Origin: Shewanella sp. c952
Lineage (GTDB): Bacteria > Pseudomonadota > Gammaproteobacteria > Enterobacterales > Shewanellaceae
Direction: 5' to 3'
Assembly (NCBI RefSeq): GCF_019654975.1
Contig: NZ_BPEW01000001.1
Coordinates: 186,001 to 250,000 of the forward strand
DNA: 64,000 nucleotides
Positions 1 through 8,835 of the stretch are shown piece by piece; positions within the stretch are counted from its first letter, which is position 1; the number at the start of each line of letters is the position of its first letter. The position numbers were made by a program, and so were the translations under genes. The notes below the pieces were generated by a model. The model was not told the DNA's origin, did not search any database, and saw only the letters and a list, made by a program, of their open reading frames with translations.

Positions 1-334
1 GCTCTGTTTTTAGGTCAAAAATCTCATAGCGATCATCTCTACGTCGAGCTATAAATGCAGGCTTATCATCGGGGATAATAATAAAGGGGTGAATGGCTTG
101 TGAGGTTGCCTTTTTATCGGCTTTAAATACTGAGTAACCGATATGGTGCTTGCTCAATAAATTAGCGAGTGTAACGGTATCAACATCCTTAACTGAGTCA
201 TCATTAACGATATTATTTGCTTGCGAGAATAGCCCTAGTTGCTGAAATAGCGCGACTAAAACACTTTTCAATTCTGTTGACTCTAATGCTTCGCTTTTGG
301 CTTCTGTTGGCTGAGCTTGATTGATTGAATTCAT
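1..334 (-). CDS. Type I secretion ABC transporter, N-terminal part (truncated by window edge)
   Basis: Only the first ~111 codons lie in the window; the reading frame stays open to base 1. The start ATG (334-332) overlaps the TGA stop of the upstream ABC gene in an ATGA arrangement, so the two are translationally coupled. The visible part has a polar, Glu-rich head and then a segment with IHPFIIIPDDKPAFIARR and YEIFDL, which resembles the degenerate C39-peptidase-like domain at the front of LapB/HlyB-type exporters. No catalytic Cys is visible, as in non-cleaving C39-like domains. By inference the off-window part carries the membrane and ATPase domains and pairs with the gene beside it. Only the N-terminus is seen, so the family call is moderate. 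Confidence 0.55.
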   Translation of the reverse strand, partial: MNSINQAQPTEAKSEALESTELKSVLVALFQQLGLFSQANNIVNDDSVKDVDTVTLANLLSKHHIGYSVFKADKKATSQAIHPFIIIPDDKPAFIARRRDDRYEIFDLKTE

Positions 335-1989
335 GATTCAGCCTCCTGAGTAGCGGTTAATAGTTGGCAGCTACCAGCGCTATCGATATTGACCCTTAGC
401 CCGGCGTTGTTAGCAAGCTCTGCAAAATGAGAGGCGCAGATGATAGTCATCTCCCCTTTGTAGCGATTGATGACATTGATTAGCCGCACTTGGGAATCCG
501 CATCTAGCGAAATCATTGGCTCATCGAGCAGTAAAATAGAGGGTGATTGCACAAAAGCTCTGACCAAAGCGATGAGTTTTATCGCGCCTTTATTAAGCAT
601 TTGATTGTCGCTAACGCCCACTTCGGTTTGATAGCCAGATGGCAGCTGAGCAATGCTGCTGGTTAGCCCTAACGCTTCAGCTACCTCCATTGCCAGAGAC
701 TCTCGTTCGGGTCTAAACATGGTCATGTTTTCAAGTAAACTGCCGGCAAACAGCGTAGGCCAAGGTGAGACATAGGTTACCGATTGTCGATATTCATTGG
801 CCTTGTGCTCGTCTTGCGCAATGCCTGCAATGGTAATTTTTCCTTGCTCTAAATGGTGGAAAGCACCAATAACGCTCAGCAGTAAACTGGCATGGGTGAG
901 AGGATCTGAAGTTACCGTAACCAAACCGCCACTTGGAATTGATAAGTTAAAATTGCTGAGCTTAGCACCCACTTGCGAGCTGGCAATATTGTCAAACTTG
1001 ATCGGGCCTAGAGGCAGTTTCTGTTGATATTGGGTGCTGCCTTTAAACATCTCTTGTGGCAATTTAGCAAGGTCATTGACGTGATTCATTGCAGTATTGG
1101 CACTTGCGAGTCGCGATCGCAGACTAATGATGGCGCTGAGAGGGGCAATTGCTCTACCAGCCAATATCGAGCAAGCCGCAAGCCCACCAGTTGTGAGGTT
1201 GCCATTGAGTACCTCATAACAACCAATCAAAACGATTAAAAGCGTAGTGCCCTGAGACGCGCCTTGGATCAACTCTTGTAGTTTGGAAGATAACCAATCG
1301 ACTTGTTGCTGCTGTTCTAGGCGGCGGTAATTTATCTCGCTATAAATTGCTGATAGTCGAGTTTCTAAGGCTAGCGCCTTTGCGGTAGTGAGCCCCGATA
1401 ACACCAAAATCAGCATACGTGAGCGTTCACTGTCGGTGAGCGCTAAATCTTCAGTGGCACGGTTTAGCTTTTGACCGATAACAAATACTAAGCCACCGAT
1501 AACAAACCAGACAGCAACGGGAATGAACACTAACGGGCCACCAATATAGGCAACCAGCGCTAGAAATATCAGCACAAAAGGGAAATCCATTAATGCCACA
1601 AGTGCTTGCCCTGAGTAAAGTTCGCGCATCGCGGCAATACTAGCAAGCCCGTTTGATACTTTCCCTGTACCGAGACTTTCGACGTGGTGGTAGTCAGATT
1701 GCATTAAAGCATTAACGACTTTGGTGGTGGTTTGTAACTCAAAGTTAGCGGCTGATGAGGCCAATAACCAGCTGCGGGAGTAGCGTAATAGCAGCTCTAA
1801 TAAAATAGCCACCGCCACGGCTGAAGCAAGCACACTGGCGGTACCATAGCCCTCATTAGGTAATATACGGTCGTATATTTGTAGCATGGTAAAAGGCAAA
1901 GCCAGCGATAACAAATTGATGAAAGTTGAGGAGAGTAGTAACTCAGCCTTAGCGCGATTATTATTTAGTAAACTGAAGTTTTCTCTCAT
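331..1989 (-). CDS. ABC transporter permease/ATPase with degenerate ATPase, type I secretion type
   Basis: A 552-aa protein with about six membrane segments in residues ~20-290 (motif LPFTMLQIYDRILPNEG typical of type I secretion exporters) followed by a nucleotide-binding domain. The ATPase is unusual: where the Walker A P-loop should be, the sequence is VTVTSDPLTHASLLL, with no GxGKS/T, and the ABC signature is NKGA rather than SGGQ. Walker B is kept (SILLLDEP). This is what is expected of the non-catalytic half of a heterodimeric exporter; the partner would be the overlapping downstream gene. An AAGGA lies upstream of the ATG. The role (export of an RTX or adhesin protein) is inferred from the family; no substrate gene is visible. 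Confidence 0.8.
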   Translation of the reverse strand: MRENFSLLNNNRAKAELLLSSTFINLLSLALPFTMLQIYDRILPNEGYGTASVLASAVAVAILLELLLRYSRSWLLASSAANFELQTTTKVVNALMQSDYHHVESLGTGKVSNGLASIAAMRELYSGQALVALMDFPFVLIFLALVAYIGGPLVFIPVAVWFVIGGLVFVIGQKLNRATEDLALTDSERSRMLILVLSGLTTAKALALETRLSAIYSEINYRRLEQQQQVDWLSSKLQELIQGASQGTTLLIVLIGCYEVLNGNLTTGGLAACSILAGRAIAPLSAIISLRSRLASANTAMNHVNDLAKLPQEMFKGSTQYQQKLPLGPIKFDNIASSQVGAKLSNFNLSIPSGGLVTVTSDPLTHASLLLSVIGAFHHLEQGKITIAGIAQDEHKANEYRQSVTYVSPWPTLFAGSLLENMTMFRPERESLAMEVAEALGLTSSIAQLPSGYQTEVGVSDNQMLNKGAIKLIALVRAFVQSPSILLLDEPMISLDADSQVRLINVINRYKGEMTIICASHFAELANNAGLRVNIDSAGSCQLLTATQEAES

Positions 1990-2174
1990 CGTTCATCACA
2001 TCCTTAGAAAGGCAGAAAAGGGTGTATAAATAATAGTATAGCTTTAGCTAACCTGTTCAACTTAACAGCTTATTTACATCTTTTGTTAATAAATAGTGTC
2101 TATTTTGTGGTTTTTTATTTGGCTGGATGACAGATTTTATAATTACTGGAGGGATGTGGTGAGAAAATGAGGGT

Positions 2175-2241
2175 GTCAGCCGGCAAATTGCAGGGGCCCG
2201 GCTGACGATTAGCGCAGCTATTGGAGCGATAGCTGCGCTAA
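2175..2241. terminator. Two consecutive perfect inverted repeats after the octaheme cytochrome gene
   Basis: GTCAGCCGG (2175-2183) pairs with CCGGCTGAC (2198-2206). Immediately next to it TTAGCGCAGCTAT (2209-2221) pairs perfectly with ATAGCTGCGCTAA (2229-2241) over a 7-nt loop. They lie 20-90 bases past the stop of the octaheme gene (minus strand). There is no clear U-tract, so they may act in termination, in mRNA 3'-end protection, or as a REP-like repeat. The rest of 1990-2262 is AT-rich and shows no gene. Confidence 0.6.
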
Positions 2242-2262
2242 ATACTGCGTTGAAGTGTTATG

Positions 2263-3660
2263 TTATTTTGCGTGTCGTTTTCCTGTTTTACTCTTCATTG
2301 GATCAGTGTCATAGCCTAAAGCTTGCCAATTCATACGAGTGCCTTTGTTATGGCAGTCGCTGCATTTCAATGCTTCCGTTTTGGGTGAGACCATGTGATT
2401 AATACGCCACCACATTTCGGTTGCTGCAAAGCCGTGCTCGCCGCTATAAGTGATGCCTTTGTCAGCTAAGACTTGATTGGCTTCCATGCCCAGTTTGGCG
2501 GCCTTATCCCAATCATAATCTTTCCAATACCCGCCTTTACCGTAGACTTTAGCAGTAACAAAGATGTTCTGTTTACTGTCGTAGATCTGCTTACCGCGGT
2601 GTACCTTAAACGGATAGATTTTGGCGCTGCTATCGTTAATGTCTCCTAGTGGGCTAGTCAGTTTAGTCACCTTAGTTGGATCCATCTTGTCACCCACCAT
2701 ATAGGCATCGGCATTACCGTTATACCAGGCGTACTCAGGCTCAACCATCTTGCCCCAAACGAAGTTACCTTTCTTTTTCTGGTAATTTTTCTTGCCGTAT
2801 TGATCTTTAGTTTCTTCAAGATCGCTACCCGCCGTTGACCAATCCCAGCTCATTTTGGTCGCTTCATTACGAGCAAAAAATGGAATATGACAAGTTTGGC
2901 AGGCAACAGTGGCCGAGTGGGTATTCAGTTTTTTGTTTTTGTGCGGCGTAGCATCGTGGCAGTTGACACAACCTATCGGGTTTTGCCCACCAGGAGAAAC
3001 ACCCATTGCGTTACCGGTGATCTGATGATCTTCGGTGGTATGGCAAGTCTGGCATTGGAAGTCATTGCCGTCGGTGTCCATATGCACATCGGTCGCTTTA
3101 TCTGGGTAAGACATTGATGAATCTAAATCACCATGCTTTACCGCATCGCCACCGCCACCAAAGAAGTGACAGGTGCCACAGTTATCTCGCACTGGTGCGC
3201 CGACATTTTTAGCGACTCGCTCAAGGTTAACCTTGGCTAGCACTTCGCCAGCACCAGCGGGATCTTTGACATAGGTACCAGTGGTGTCATGACAGACAAG
3301 GCAGTCAACTTTGGTCATATCAGTAAAATCAAAGTTGTTGTCTTTCCAGCCATAGCCAGCATGACAACTGGTACATCTTGGTTCGTTACCTGAAATAGAG
3401 GTACAGAAATTATTAATGGCGTCTTTTTTACCACGTTTTACTGTACGTCCTGGTAGCTTCTGTTCAAGCTCCCATGTCCAGTGTGATGACTTCATAAAGT
3501 CTTTAGCGTGGTCTTCGTGACATTCAATACATTGAGTAGTGACGTCTGAGCCTTGGGTAAATGGCCCCTCAACGTACTCGCTGTGTGGATTCGAGGCCAT
3601 GGCAAACTGAGTGCTGACGAGCAGCCCTAATGCCACGGTGGGGATGATGATTCTTTTCAT
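2263..3660 (-). CDS. otr: Octaheme c-type cytochrome, tetrathionate reductase (OTR) family
   Basis: Periplasmic multiheme cytochrome of 465 aa with a signal peptide cleaved near AMA (residue ~22). Eight CxxCH motifs are present at about residues 44, 96, 120, 161, 203, 231, 254 and 433, as in the Shewanella octaheme tetrathionate reductase family, which reduces tetrathionate and also nitrite or hydroxylamine in vitro. Two residues fit what I recall of the OTR active site: a free Cys at 86 and a Lys at 175 (64 and 153 after removing a 22-aa signal), the latter being the unusual distal ligand of the catalytic heme. AGGAG lies 8 bases before the ATG. It is the last gene of a three-gene operon with a DUF3373 barrel protein and a monoheme cytochrome. 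The physiological substrate is not settled for the family. Confidence 0.88.
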   Translation of the reverse strand: MKRIIIPTVALGLLVSTQFAMASNPHSEYVEGPFTQGSDVTTQCIECHEDHAKDFMKSSHWTWELEQKLPGRTVKRGKKDAINNFCTSISGNEPRCTSCHAGYGWKDNNFDFTDMTKVDCLVCHDTTGTYVKDPAGAGEVLAKVNLERVAKNVGAPVRDNCGTCHFFGGGGDAVKHGDLDSSMSYPDKATDVHMDTDGNDFQCQTCHTTEDHQITGNAMGVSPGGQNPIGCVNCHDATPHKNKKLNTHSATVACQTCHIPFFARNEATKMSWDWSTAGSDLEETKDQYGKKNYQKKKGNFVWGKMVEPEYAWYNGNADAYMVGDKMDPTKVTKLTSPLGDINDSSAKIYPFKVHRGKQIYDSKQNIFVTAKVYGKGGYWKDYDWDKAAKLGMEANQVLADKGITYSGEHGFAATEMWWRINHMVSPKTEALKCSDCHNKGTRMNWQALGYDTDPMKSKTGKRHAK

Positions 3661-3674
3661 TTTAAATACTCCTG

Positions 3675-3692
3675 CCCCGGCTAGCGCCGGGG
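3675..3692. terminator. GC-rich hairpin between barrel and octaheme genes
   Basis: CCCCGGC (3675-3681) and GCCGGGG (3686-3692) form a 7-bp all-GC stem with a 4-nt loop in the 45-bp gap between the two cistrons. No U-tract follows on the minus strand, so partial attenuation or mRNA processing between the genes is more likely than full termination. Confidence 0.55.
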
Positions 3693-3705
3693 GGATTCAC
3701 TAGAC

Positions 3706-5418
3706 TTAGAATTTTACGGTAAGAGAGGCGTTGAGGTCATAAGCGGTGTCGACCACGGGTAGCATTGAGTAAGCACTGCCTTCGATGACATCATCGATTT
3801 TCTGAGGTGCGCCAACTGGGGTGCCACTGCCGGTATATTCGAAGTCGTAATACATTCCTGCCAGCTTGATGAACATATTCGGATTGATATCGAACATGTA
3901 ATACGCTTCAGCAACATGACCTCTAGTGGCTAACTTACTGCCGATAGGATCGTCTTGTGCTTGGGTAAACGGAGTCCAATATTTTGAGCCGTAGTTGTAT
4001 TCAAAACCGACCTTGCCGTAAGGCGCTGGGATCTGAATACCGGCATAGATGCTGTAACCGTCTTTTGCACCACTATCATCAGCTGCACTTGGCATCATGA
4101 TGATCTCTGTGCCATCGGCATTGAGCTGAGCTTCAAATACGGCATCACTTAACATGCCGCCAAACATACCAGCGTTACCATTGCCATCGGCGCGAGTCCA
4201 ACCACCAGAAACAAACCACTTCACGTCGTTGTCCTCTTCACGTGAGAAGCCAATTCCGCCTAAGAACATGTCGCCAATGACACCACTTGGCTGCACGCGA
4301 GTGACAAAGTTAAAGTTGTCGAATTTTTGCATATCTTGATACATGGTTGGTGCAAAAATACCCGCTAACTGAGTGGGGAATGCCATGGTACCTTTGAAGC
4401 CGTCATTCACATCTTTAGCGCCAAATAGAGTGAACTGGAGGAAGTTTTTACCATCGTTAATGGCATCAATATTAAATCCGCCGAGATGGGTATCTTTAGT
4501 GACGATGTCACCGAATAGCTCACCATTGCCCCACTGTGATTCAAAACCTTGACCGTAGCAGAATCGCACGACTTGGCCCTCGACGCCGGTAATATCGCCG
4601 AGGTGATAACCCATGGTCGCGCCGTCAAAATTGAAGTTTACTAGGTGGCCTGAAGGAGTGCCGCCACGCTTTTCATTCTCACGGTATTGGGTTGGTGGGC
4701 CGTAAGTTGATGGACGGCGTCCAATTGATAGATACAGCGGCGAGCCGTTAATGTTTTTCCAGTCAAAATAGGCGCGTTCAACTCTAAGCCAATCGCCACT
4801 GGTACTGCCACCGTTAGTGCCGTCCATGGTGAATGAGTTCCATGAGTCAAACACTTTTACGCCAGTTGAATCGCCCCAGTTTTTATACATAGAGAGTCGG
4901 CCAGCAAAGCTGACGTTGTCCCAAACTTTGGCTTTCAGGTTAAGCCTAAGGCGAGTGGTGTAAAAAATATCGTTGTCGATATCTTGAGTGGTTTTAGGTG
5001 CTAGTACATAAGGCATAACACCTTGCAGTTGACCGTTTTGAAATGCTGCTGCCAAATTAGGATCTGCTGCCATCATTTTACCGAGTGGCGAATTGGCATC
5101 GGTAGGTGAGCCAAATGCACCAGACATTGCTTTGGCGCCAAAGTCATTAAAGTTGACCTTTATAGCAGGATTCCAGGTAACATTTTGATAGTGCAATGTG
5201 TGGGCTTTAGTACGGAAGTCGCCAGTTATCTCAAGTCGGTCGAGCGCTGTGTGGCGCTCATTGCTATCGACGCGATCATTGAGATCGTCAAGTTCAGTGG
5301 TGATATCTTCAAGCTGAGCTTTTAGGTCGGCAATTTTTTGAGCATCATTATCGTTAGCATAAACGCTACCAGAAAAAGCGAGTGCATTGGCTACAAGTAG
5401 TGAAATAAGGGTACGCAT
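3706..5418 (-). CDS. DUF3373 family outer-membrane protein
   Basis: About 570 aa from the chosen start MRTLISLLV, which begins a clean signal peptide (…SGSVYA, then NDND) and has AGGAGAG 7 bases upstream; the frame is open for 32 more codons, but those lack signal character. After the signal comes a short heptad-like coiled coil (ADLKAQLEDITTELDDLNDR), then a long region of alternating polar/aromatic strands ending in LTVKF, with Phe last as in outer-membrane beta-barrels. DUF3373 proteins are found in Shewanella beside multiheme cytochromes. It lies between the monoheme and octaheme cytochrome genes in the same orientation, so a barrel that passes substrate or docks the cytochromes is a reasonable inference; nothing in the sequence proves it. 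Confidence 0.75.
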   Translation of the reverse strand: MRTLISLLVANALAFSGSVYANDNDAQKIADLKAQLEDITTELDDLNDRVDSNERHTALDRLEITGDFRTKAHTLHYQNVTWNPAIKVNFNDFGAKAMSGAFGSPTDANSPLGKMMAADPNLAAAFQNGQLQGVMPYVLAPKTTQDIDNDIFYTTRLRLNLKAKVWDNVSFAGRLSMYKNWGDSTGVKVFDSWNSFTMDGTNGGSTSGDWLRVERAYFDWKNINGSPLYLSIGRRPSTYGPPTQYRENEKRGGTPSGHLVNFNFDGATMGYHLGDITGVEGQVVRFCYGQGFESQWGNGELFGDIVTKDTHLGGFNIDAINDGKNFLQFTLFGAKDVNDGFKGTMAFPTQLAGIFAPTMYQDMQKFDNFNFVTRVQPSGVIGDMFLGGIGFSREEDNDVKWFVSGGWTRADGNGNAGMFGGMLSDAVFEAQLNADGTEIIMMPSAADDSGAKDGYSIYAGIQIPAPYGKVGFEYNYGSKYWTPFTQAQDDPIGSKLATRGHVAEAYYMFDINPNMFIKLAGMYYDFEYTGSGTPVGAPQKIDDVIEGSAYSMLPVVDTAYDLNASLTVKF

Positions 5419-5592
5419 AACATCTCTCCTTTTGAGTATTAACCACCTTGTTTTGGTGATTAACCTCGATTGATGTTGAAGAATGACCTCGAGATTGCTG
5501 ATTTTTGGCAGCATTAAGCCCTGAGGTATTCCCCATTTTTCAATTTAAAGTGTTGTTAGTTATTGATTAGAAGGACTTAATCCCTCATACGG

Positions 5593-5922
5593 TTAACCAC
5601 AAGTTTGTGGTTGATCGGAATCGGCCGCATGGTCATATAGGAATTGTTGAATGTCCTTAAGATCTTTCTCTGATAGTGCGTTGAACGCCTCTTGATCACC
5701 TTTGTGCTTCATGCGCTTAAAAAAGCGATCCCACTGGCTCATGGTTTTAGTCATTGGGGTTATTTCACCGCCAATATCGCCTTGGCTATGGCAAGCTTTA
5801 CACTCTTTTTTATACAGGTGTTTGCCTTTTTTCGGGTTGCCGCCGTCTGCTGCTTGGGCTTGAAGTCCCAAAGACAGCGCAAGAGCAAGACCTATTCCGA
5901 TTTTCGTGATTGTTTTCATCAT
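5593..5922 (-). CDS. Small periplasmic monoheme c-type cytochrome
   Basis: About 109 aa with a signal peptide (…LSLGLQAQAA) and one heme site, CKACH, in the context KGKHLYKKECKACHSQG. Acidic/His-rich C-terminus. Two adjacent ATG codons (5922 and 5919) follow AAGGA; the second has the better spacing, and a preceding TTG is less likely. First gene of the operon leading to the DUF3373 protein and the octaheme cytochrome, so it probably carries electrons to or from that octaheme enzyme in the periplasm. The heme fold is class I-like, but the distal Met cannot be fixed from the sequence alone. Confidence 0.82.
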   Translation of the reverse strand: MMKTITKIGIGLALALSLGLQAQAADGGNPKKGKHLYKKECKACHSQGDIGGEITPMTKTMSQWDRFFKRMKHKGDQEAFNALSEKDLKDIQQFLYDHAADSDQPQTCG

Positions 5923-6034
5923 CAATTCCTTACTATTTTTATAGGTATTACGCCGTCCTTTGCGTGGTTAACAGAATGGTTCCAAAGTGCTTCTGTGTTG
6001 TTATTAAATTTAGCAAAGAGATGTTGATTATTAG

Positions 6035-6048
6035 TTGAGCGAGATCAC
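6035..6048. promoter_or_regulatory. Candidate FNR/CRP-type site upstream of the cytochrome operon
   Basis: TTGAGCGAGATCAC matches 8 of 10 positions of the FNR pattern TTGAT-N4-ATCAA and also resembles a CRP site on one side. It is centred about 120 bases before the monoheme cytochrome start. Anaerobic respiratory genes of Shewanella are commonly controlled by CRP or EtrA (FNR), which fits, but one site of this quality can occur by chance. The remaining 5923-6260 stretch is AT-rich with no gene. Confidence 0.35.
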
Positions 6049-6264
6049 TTTCATGATAAAAATCTAATTGATAAAAATATCATTGAAATAAATCTAATGG
6101 ACTGGTGTTGTTATTCGTAAACTGCTGTTTATATTTGCTTTAATTTTGCTTCGACGCTGAGGTTGGAGTATTTAGGCTTGGTTTTTTTCAAATTAGAGGT
6201 TGTCCGAGGTCACACTTTCTATTTTTAGCTATCTCTAAAGTAATAGATTGGTTAATTTTAAGTG

Positions 6265-6300
6265 ACAAAAAAGCCTCAGCAGCGGATGCTGTTAAGGCTT
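6265..6300 (-). terminator. Rho-independent terminator of the SDR gene
   Basis: AAGCCTCAGCAGC (6271-6283) pairs with GCTGTTAAGGCTT (6288-6300) around a 4-nt loop. Read on the minus strand the hairpin is followed by a run of T (plus-strand A-run 6267-6272). It lies ~60 bases after the SDR stop. Confidence 0.75.
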
Positions 6301-6358
6301 AGATTAGGCACTATAATTTACGTAGCTAGTACATTGAGCAAGTGCTAGCTGATAATAA

Positions 6359-7078
6359 TTAAGGTTGTTGGCGTGTTGGCGCTAACACAATCTCACGCAC
6401 GCAGACATTTTGTGGCTGTTCAAAAGCAAATACTGCAGCGTCAGCGACTGCTGTAGGTTCGATAACACCGCCCATGAACTCTTTCCATTCATTGTAGCCA
6501 GCTTTAATTTCTTCATCAGTTGTGTGGCTCAAAAGGGCTGTTTCTACAGCACCCGGAGCAATGGTAACCATACGAACATCATCCATAGCCACTTCTTCAC
6601 GGATATTTTCAGTCAATGCGTGAACAGCAAACTTAGTGGCACAATATGCGGCGTGGTTAGGGAATGTTTTACGTCCAGCAATTGAGCTAACGTTGATAAT
6701 CGTACCTGTTTTACGCGCTTTCATATCAGCAAGCACAGCATGAATGCCGTTAAGTACGCCCATCACATTGATGTTGAGCATCTGGCTCCACTCGGCAGGA
6801 TCTTGTACATCAGCCGCGCCAAGTAGCATTACGCCAGCATTATTGATTAAGCCGCCAACAGGACCAAACTTCTCTTCAGCCGCTGCGATAGCTGTTTTCA
6901 TTGCTGTAGCATCAGTCACATCAACGCTAACACACATAGCATTTTCAAGTTTCAGTGCTTGCATTGGCTCAACGCGACGAGCTAGAAGAAGTAGTGGATG
7001 ACCTTTAGCGCTAAATGCTTGTGCCATTGCTGCGCCAATACCTGAAGATGCGCCAGTAATTACGATAAGTTGTTTCAT
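6359..7078 (-). CDS. Short-chain dehydrogenase/reductase (SDR), classical type
   Basis: 239 aa, the usual length of classical SDR enzymes. The cofactor motif TGASSGIG is at the N-terminus, NNAG near residue 80, and the catalytic Ser...YCATK pair near 140-155 (NVSSIAG then AAYCATKFA). The Arg-Arg after the second strand (LLLARRVEP) suggests NADP(H) preference. The substrate cannot be deduced. The gene diverges from a LysR regulator across a 199-bp gap, a common arrangement in which the regulator controls the enzyme. Confidence 0.85.
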   Translation of the reverse strand: MKQLIVITGASSGIGAAMAQAFSAKGHPLLLLARRVEPMQALKLENAMCVSVDVTDATAMKTAIAAAEEKFGPVGGLINNAGVMLLGAADVQDPAEWSQMLNINVMGVLNGIHAVLADMKARKTGTIINVSSIAGRKTFPNHAAYCATKFAVHALTENIREEVAMDDVRMVTIAPGAVETALLSHTTDEEIKAGYNEWKEFMGGVIEPTAVADAAVFAFEQPQNVCVREIVLAPTRQQP

Positions 7079-7277
7079 ATAAACCTCTGTAAAAATGTAT
7101 TACTCAACTCATGCAGCTGAATTGACTGTATTGAGTTGGCAATGTTAGTTAGTCATGTCGAATTGGGTGTAGTCTAACGCCAGGGGTATTGTTGATATAT
7201 AATGTATAGCGAACATCATTGTTTACATATAACTCCTAATGTAAGCTTGCCACTCTGTTTTCAGCCGAGCCGATGAG

Positions 7278-8177
7278 ATGTACAAAGATTTAAATCTAGC
7301 AGATGTTAGAGCATTTACAGTGATTGCCGAACAGGGCAGTTTTACCTTGGCGGCTGAAAAGCTTGGCTGTTCACGTTCGCACCTATCTAAGCAGTTGACT
7401 CAGTTAGAGACTTATCTCGGGGTGACCTTGATTACGCGCACGACAAGGGCGCAAAGATTAACGGATCAAGGCGAGTTTTTTTATGAACGCTGCCAACATG
7501 CACTCGATGTGATGGAGCAAGCCGTTGCAAAGACGGTAGATAATGCCCAAAACCTACAGGGCAATATCAATATTAACTGTGTTGGCGGCTATATTGGTGA
7601 GGAGATTGTCACCCGCTTAGTGAATGACTTTATTAGCGCTCATCCCAATATCAGCATTAACCTGGACTTTAGCAGCCAACGTGTTGACCTAGTGTTAGAT
7701 CATTTTGATTTAGTTTTTCGTATGGGGGAGTTAGAGGACTCTGGTCTAGTGGCTCGTAAACTCATGGACATCACTAACTGCACCTTGGCAGCGCCCGCAT
7801 ATCTTGAGCAAAGAGGCATCCCATCTCATCCTAAAGCATTACATGAACACAGTTGTATTATCGGCTCGATTAACCACTGGAGCTTTCAGCATAAAGCTGA
7901 TGCGCAGCAAAAAGCAGAGGTTGCGATTACCGGCAAGTTTCGCTGTAAAAACGGCCGAGTAATGAAAAGCAGTGCGTTAGCGGGCCATGGCATTGTGCGC
8001 TTACCAGAGCTTTATTGTGCCGATGAGCTACGCACTGGCGAACTAGTGCATGTGTTTGACCAATGGCTTATTCCGGCTACACCTTTGTATCTGTTATACA
8101 GTAAAGATAAGTTTCAACCAGCGCGATTAAGAGAGTTTATTACTTTTACTACTCAACATTTTCTGGACTATGTTTGA
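7278..8177 (+). CDS. LysR family transcriptional regulator
   Basis: 299 aa. N-terminal winged helix-turn-helix (DVRAFTVIAEQGSFTLAAEKLG…SRSHLSKQLTQLE) and a C-terminal effector-binding domain of the CrgA/DsdC-like class (FRMGELEDSGLVARKL…, SSALAGHGIVRLPE). Typical length. It is divergent from the SDR gene and probably regulates it and itself; the inducer is unknown. The SD sequence before the ATG is weak. Confidence 0.88.
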   Translation: MYKDLNLADVRAFTVIAEQGSFTLAAEKLGCSRSHLSKQLTQLETYLGVTLITRTTRAQRLTDQGEFFYERCQHALDVMEQAVAKTVDNAQNLQGNININCVGGYIGEEIVTRLVNDFISAHPNISINLDFSSQRVDLVLDHFDLVFRMGELEDSGLVARKLMDITNCTLAAPAYLEQRGIPSHPKALHEHSCIIGSINHWSFQHKADAQQKAEVAITGKFRCKNGRVMKSSALAGHGIVRLPELYCADELRTGELVHVFDQWLIPATPLYLLYSKDKFQPARLREFITFTTQHFLDYV

Positions 8178-8231
8178 TAGTTTTTGCAGATAGCCTCACG
8201 TGTCGCTTCGACCACGCCAGAGGCGGAGATA

Positions 8232-8326
8232 ATCAAACTTCGTTTGATAAAGGTCATGGTGCTTCGCCCATTCTTGTAATCAAGAGTTGAGCCAAGGGGT
8301 AAAGCAGCTTGCGCCCGCTCTTGATT
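8232..8326. terminator. Inverted repeats in the convergent gap after the LysR gene
   Basis: ATCAAAC (8232-8238) pairs with GTTTGAT (8242-8248), a tight hairpin, and AATCAAGAG (8278-8286) pairs with CTCTTGATT (8318-8326). The region lies between the ends of the plus-strand LysR gene and a minus-strand small gene, where a two-way terminator would sit. No long U-run is present. Confidence 0.4.
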
Positions 8327-8366
8327 TCATAAGAGTCAATCCCTTAACGCCCCGGCGAAATAAGCC

Positions 8367-8564
8367 TTAAGCTTGCTCAAGCAGCTCTTCGACTCCGGTG
8401 ACACCAAAGTACTGCACTGAGTTCTTGATGCTGACCTTTTTGGCTATTAGTTCACCATCTTTATAGATCTTAACGACTTTCTTGCCGCCTCTATCATTAG
8501 TGCTGTACTCGTACTCATCGTTAAGGCGAAGTTCGTCAAACTGAGTTCTCATGATTAGATGCAT
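8367..8564 (-). CDS. Small hypothetical protein
   Basis: 65 aa from the ATG at 8564 (MHLIMRTQFDEL), which has AGGAG 6 bases upstream; an in-frame upstream ATG would add 7 residues. Charged, no signal peptide or membrane segment; beta-rich pattern (KKVVKIYKDGELIAKKVSI). I do not recognise a family. The good ribosome site and amino-acid composition support a real gene. Confidence 0.55.
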   Translation of the reverse strand: MHLIMRTQFDELRLNDEYEYSTNDRGGKKVVKIYKDGELIAKKVSIKNSVQYFGVTGVEELLEQA

Positions 8565-8835
8565 AGTCACTCCTGTTGAAGACAAATAATACGGCTCTAT
8601 AGGCCTACACTATTTAGACGCCTGTTGGCAGGTAATAGTTTCGTTTTATTGTAATACTTTAAAGTCGTATTTATGGCTCTGACTTAAGTTTCAATATAGG
8701 TTATCTTCCCAGCGTTTGTCACAGCTTTTATGATTAGATTTTTTGTTGAGTAAGTATTACTGCAGCGGAGTGTTTGGCGAGTATGAGTGCTATATAGCTA
8801 GTCTCGCAGAATCTTGTAGGTCGCTGCTGTAAGCG

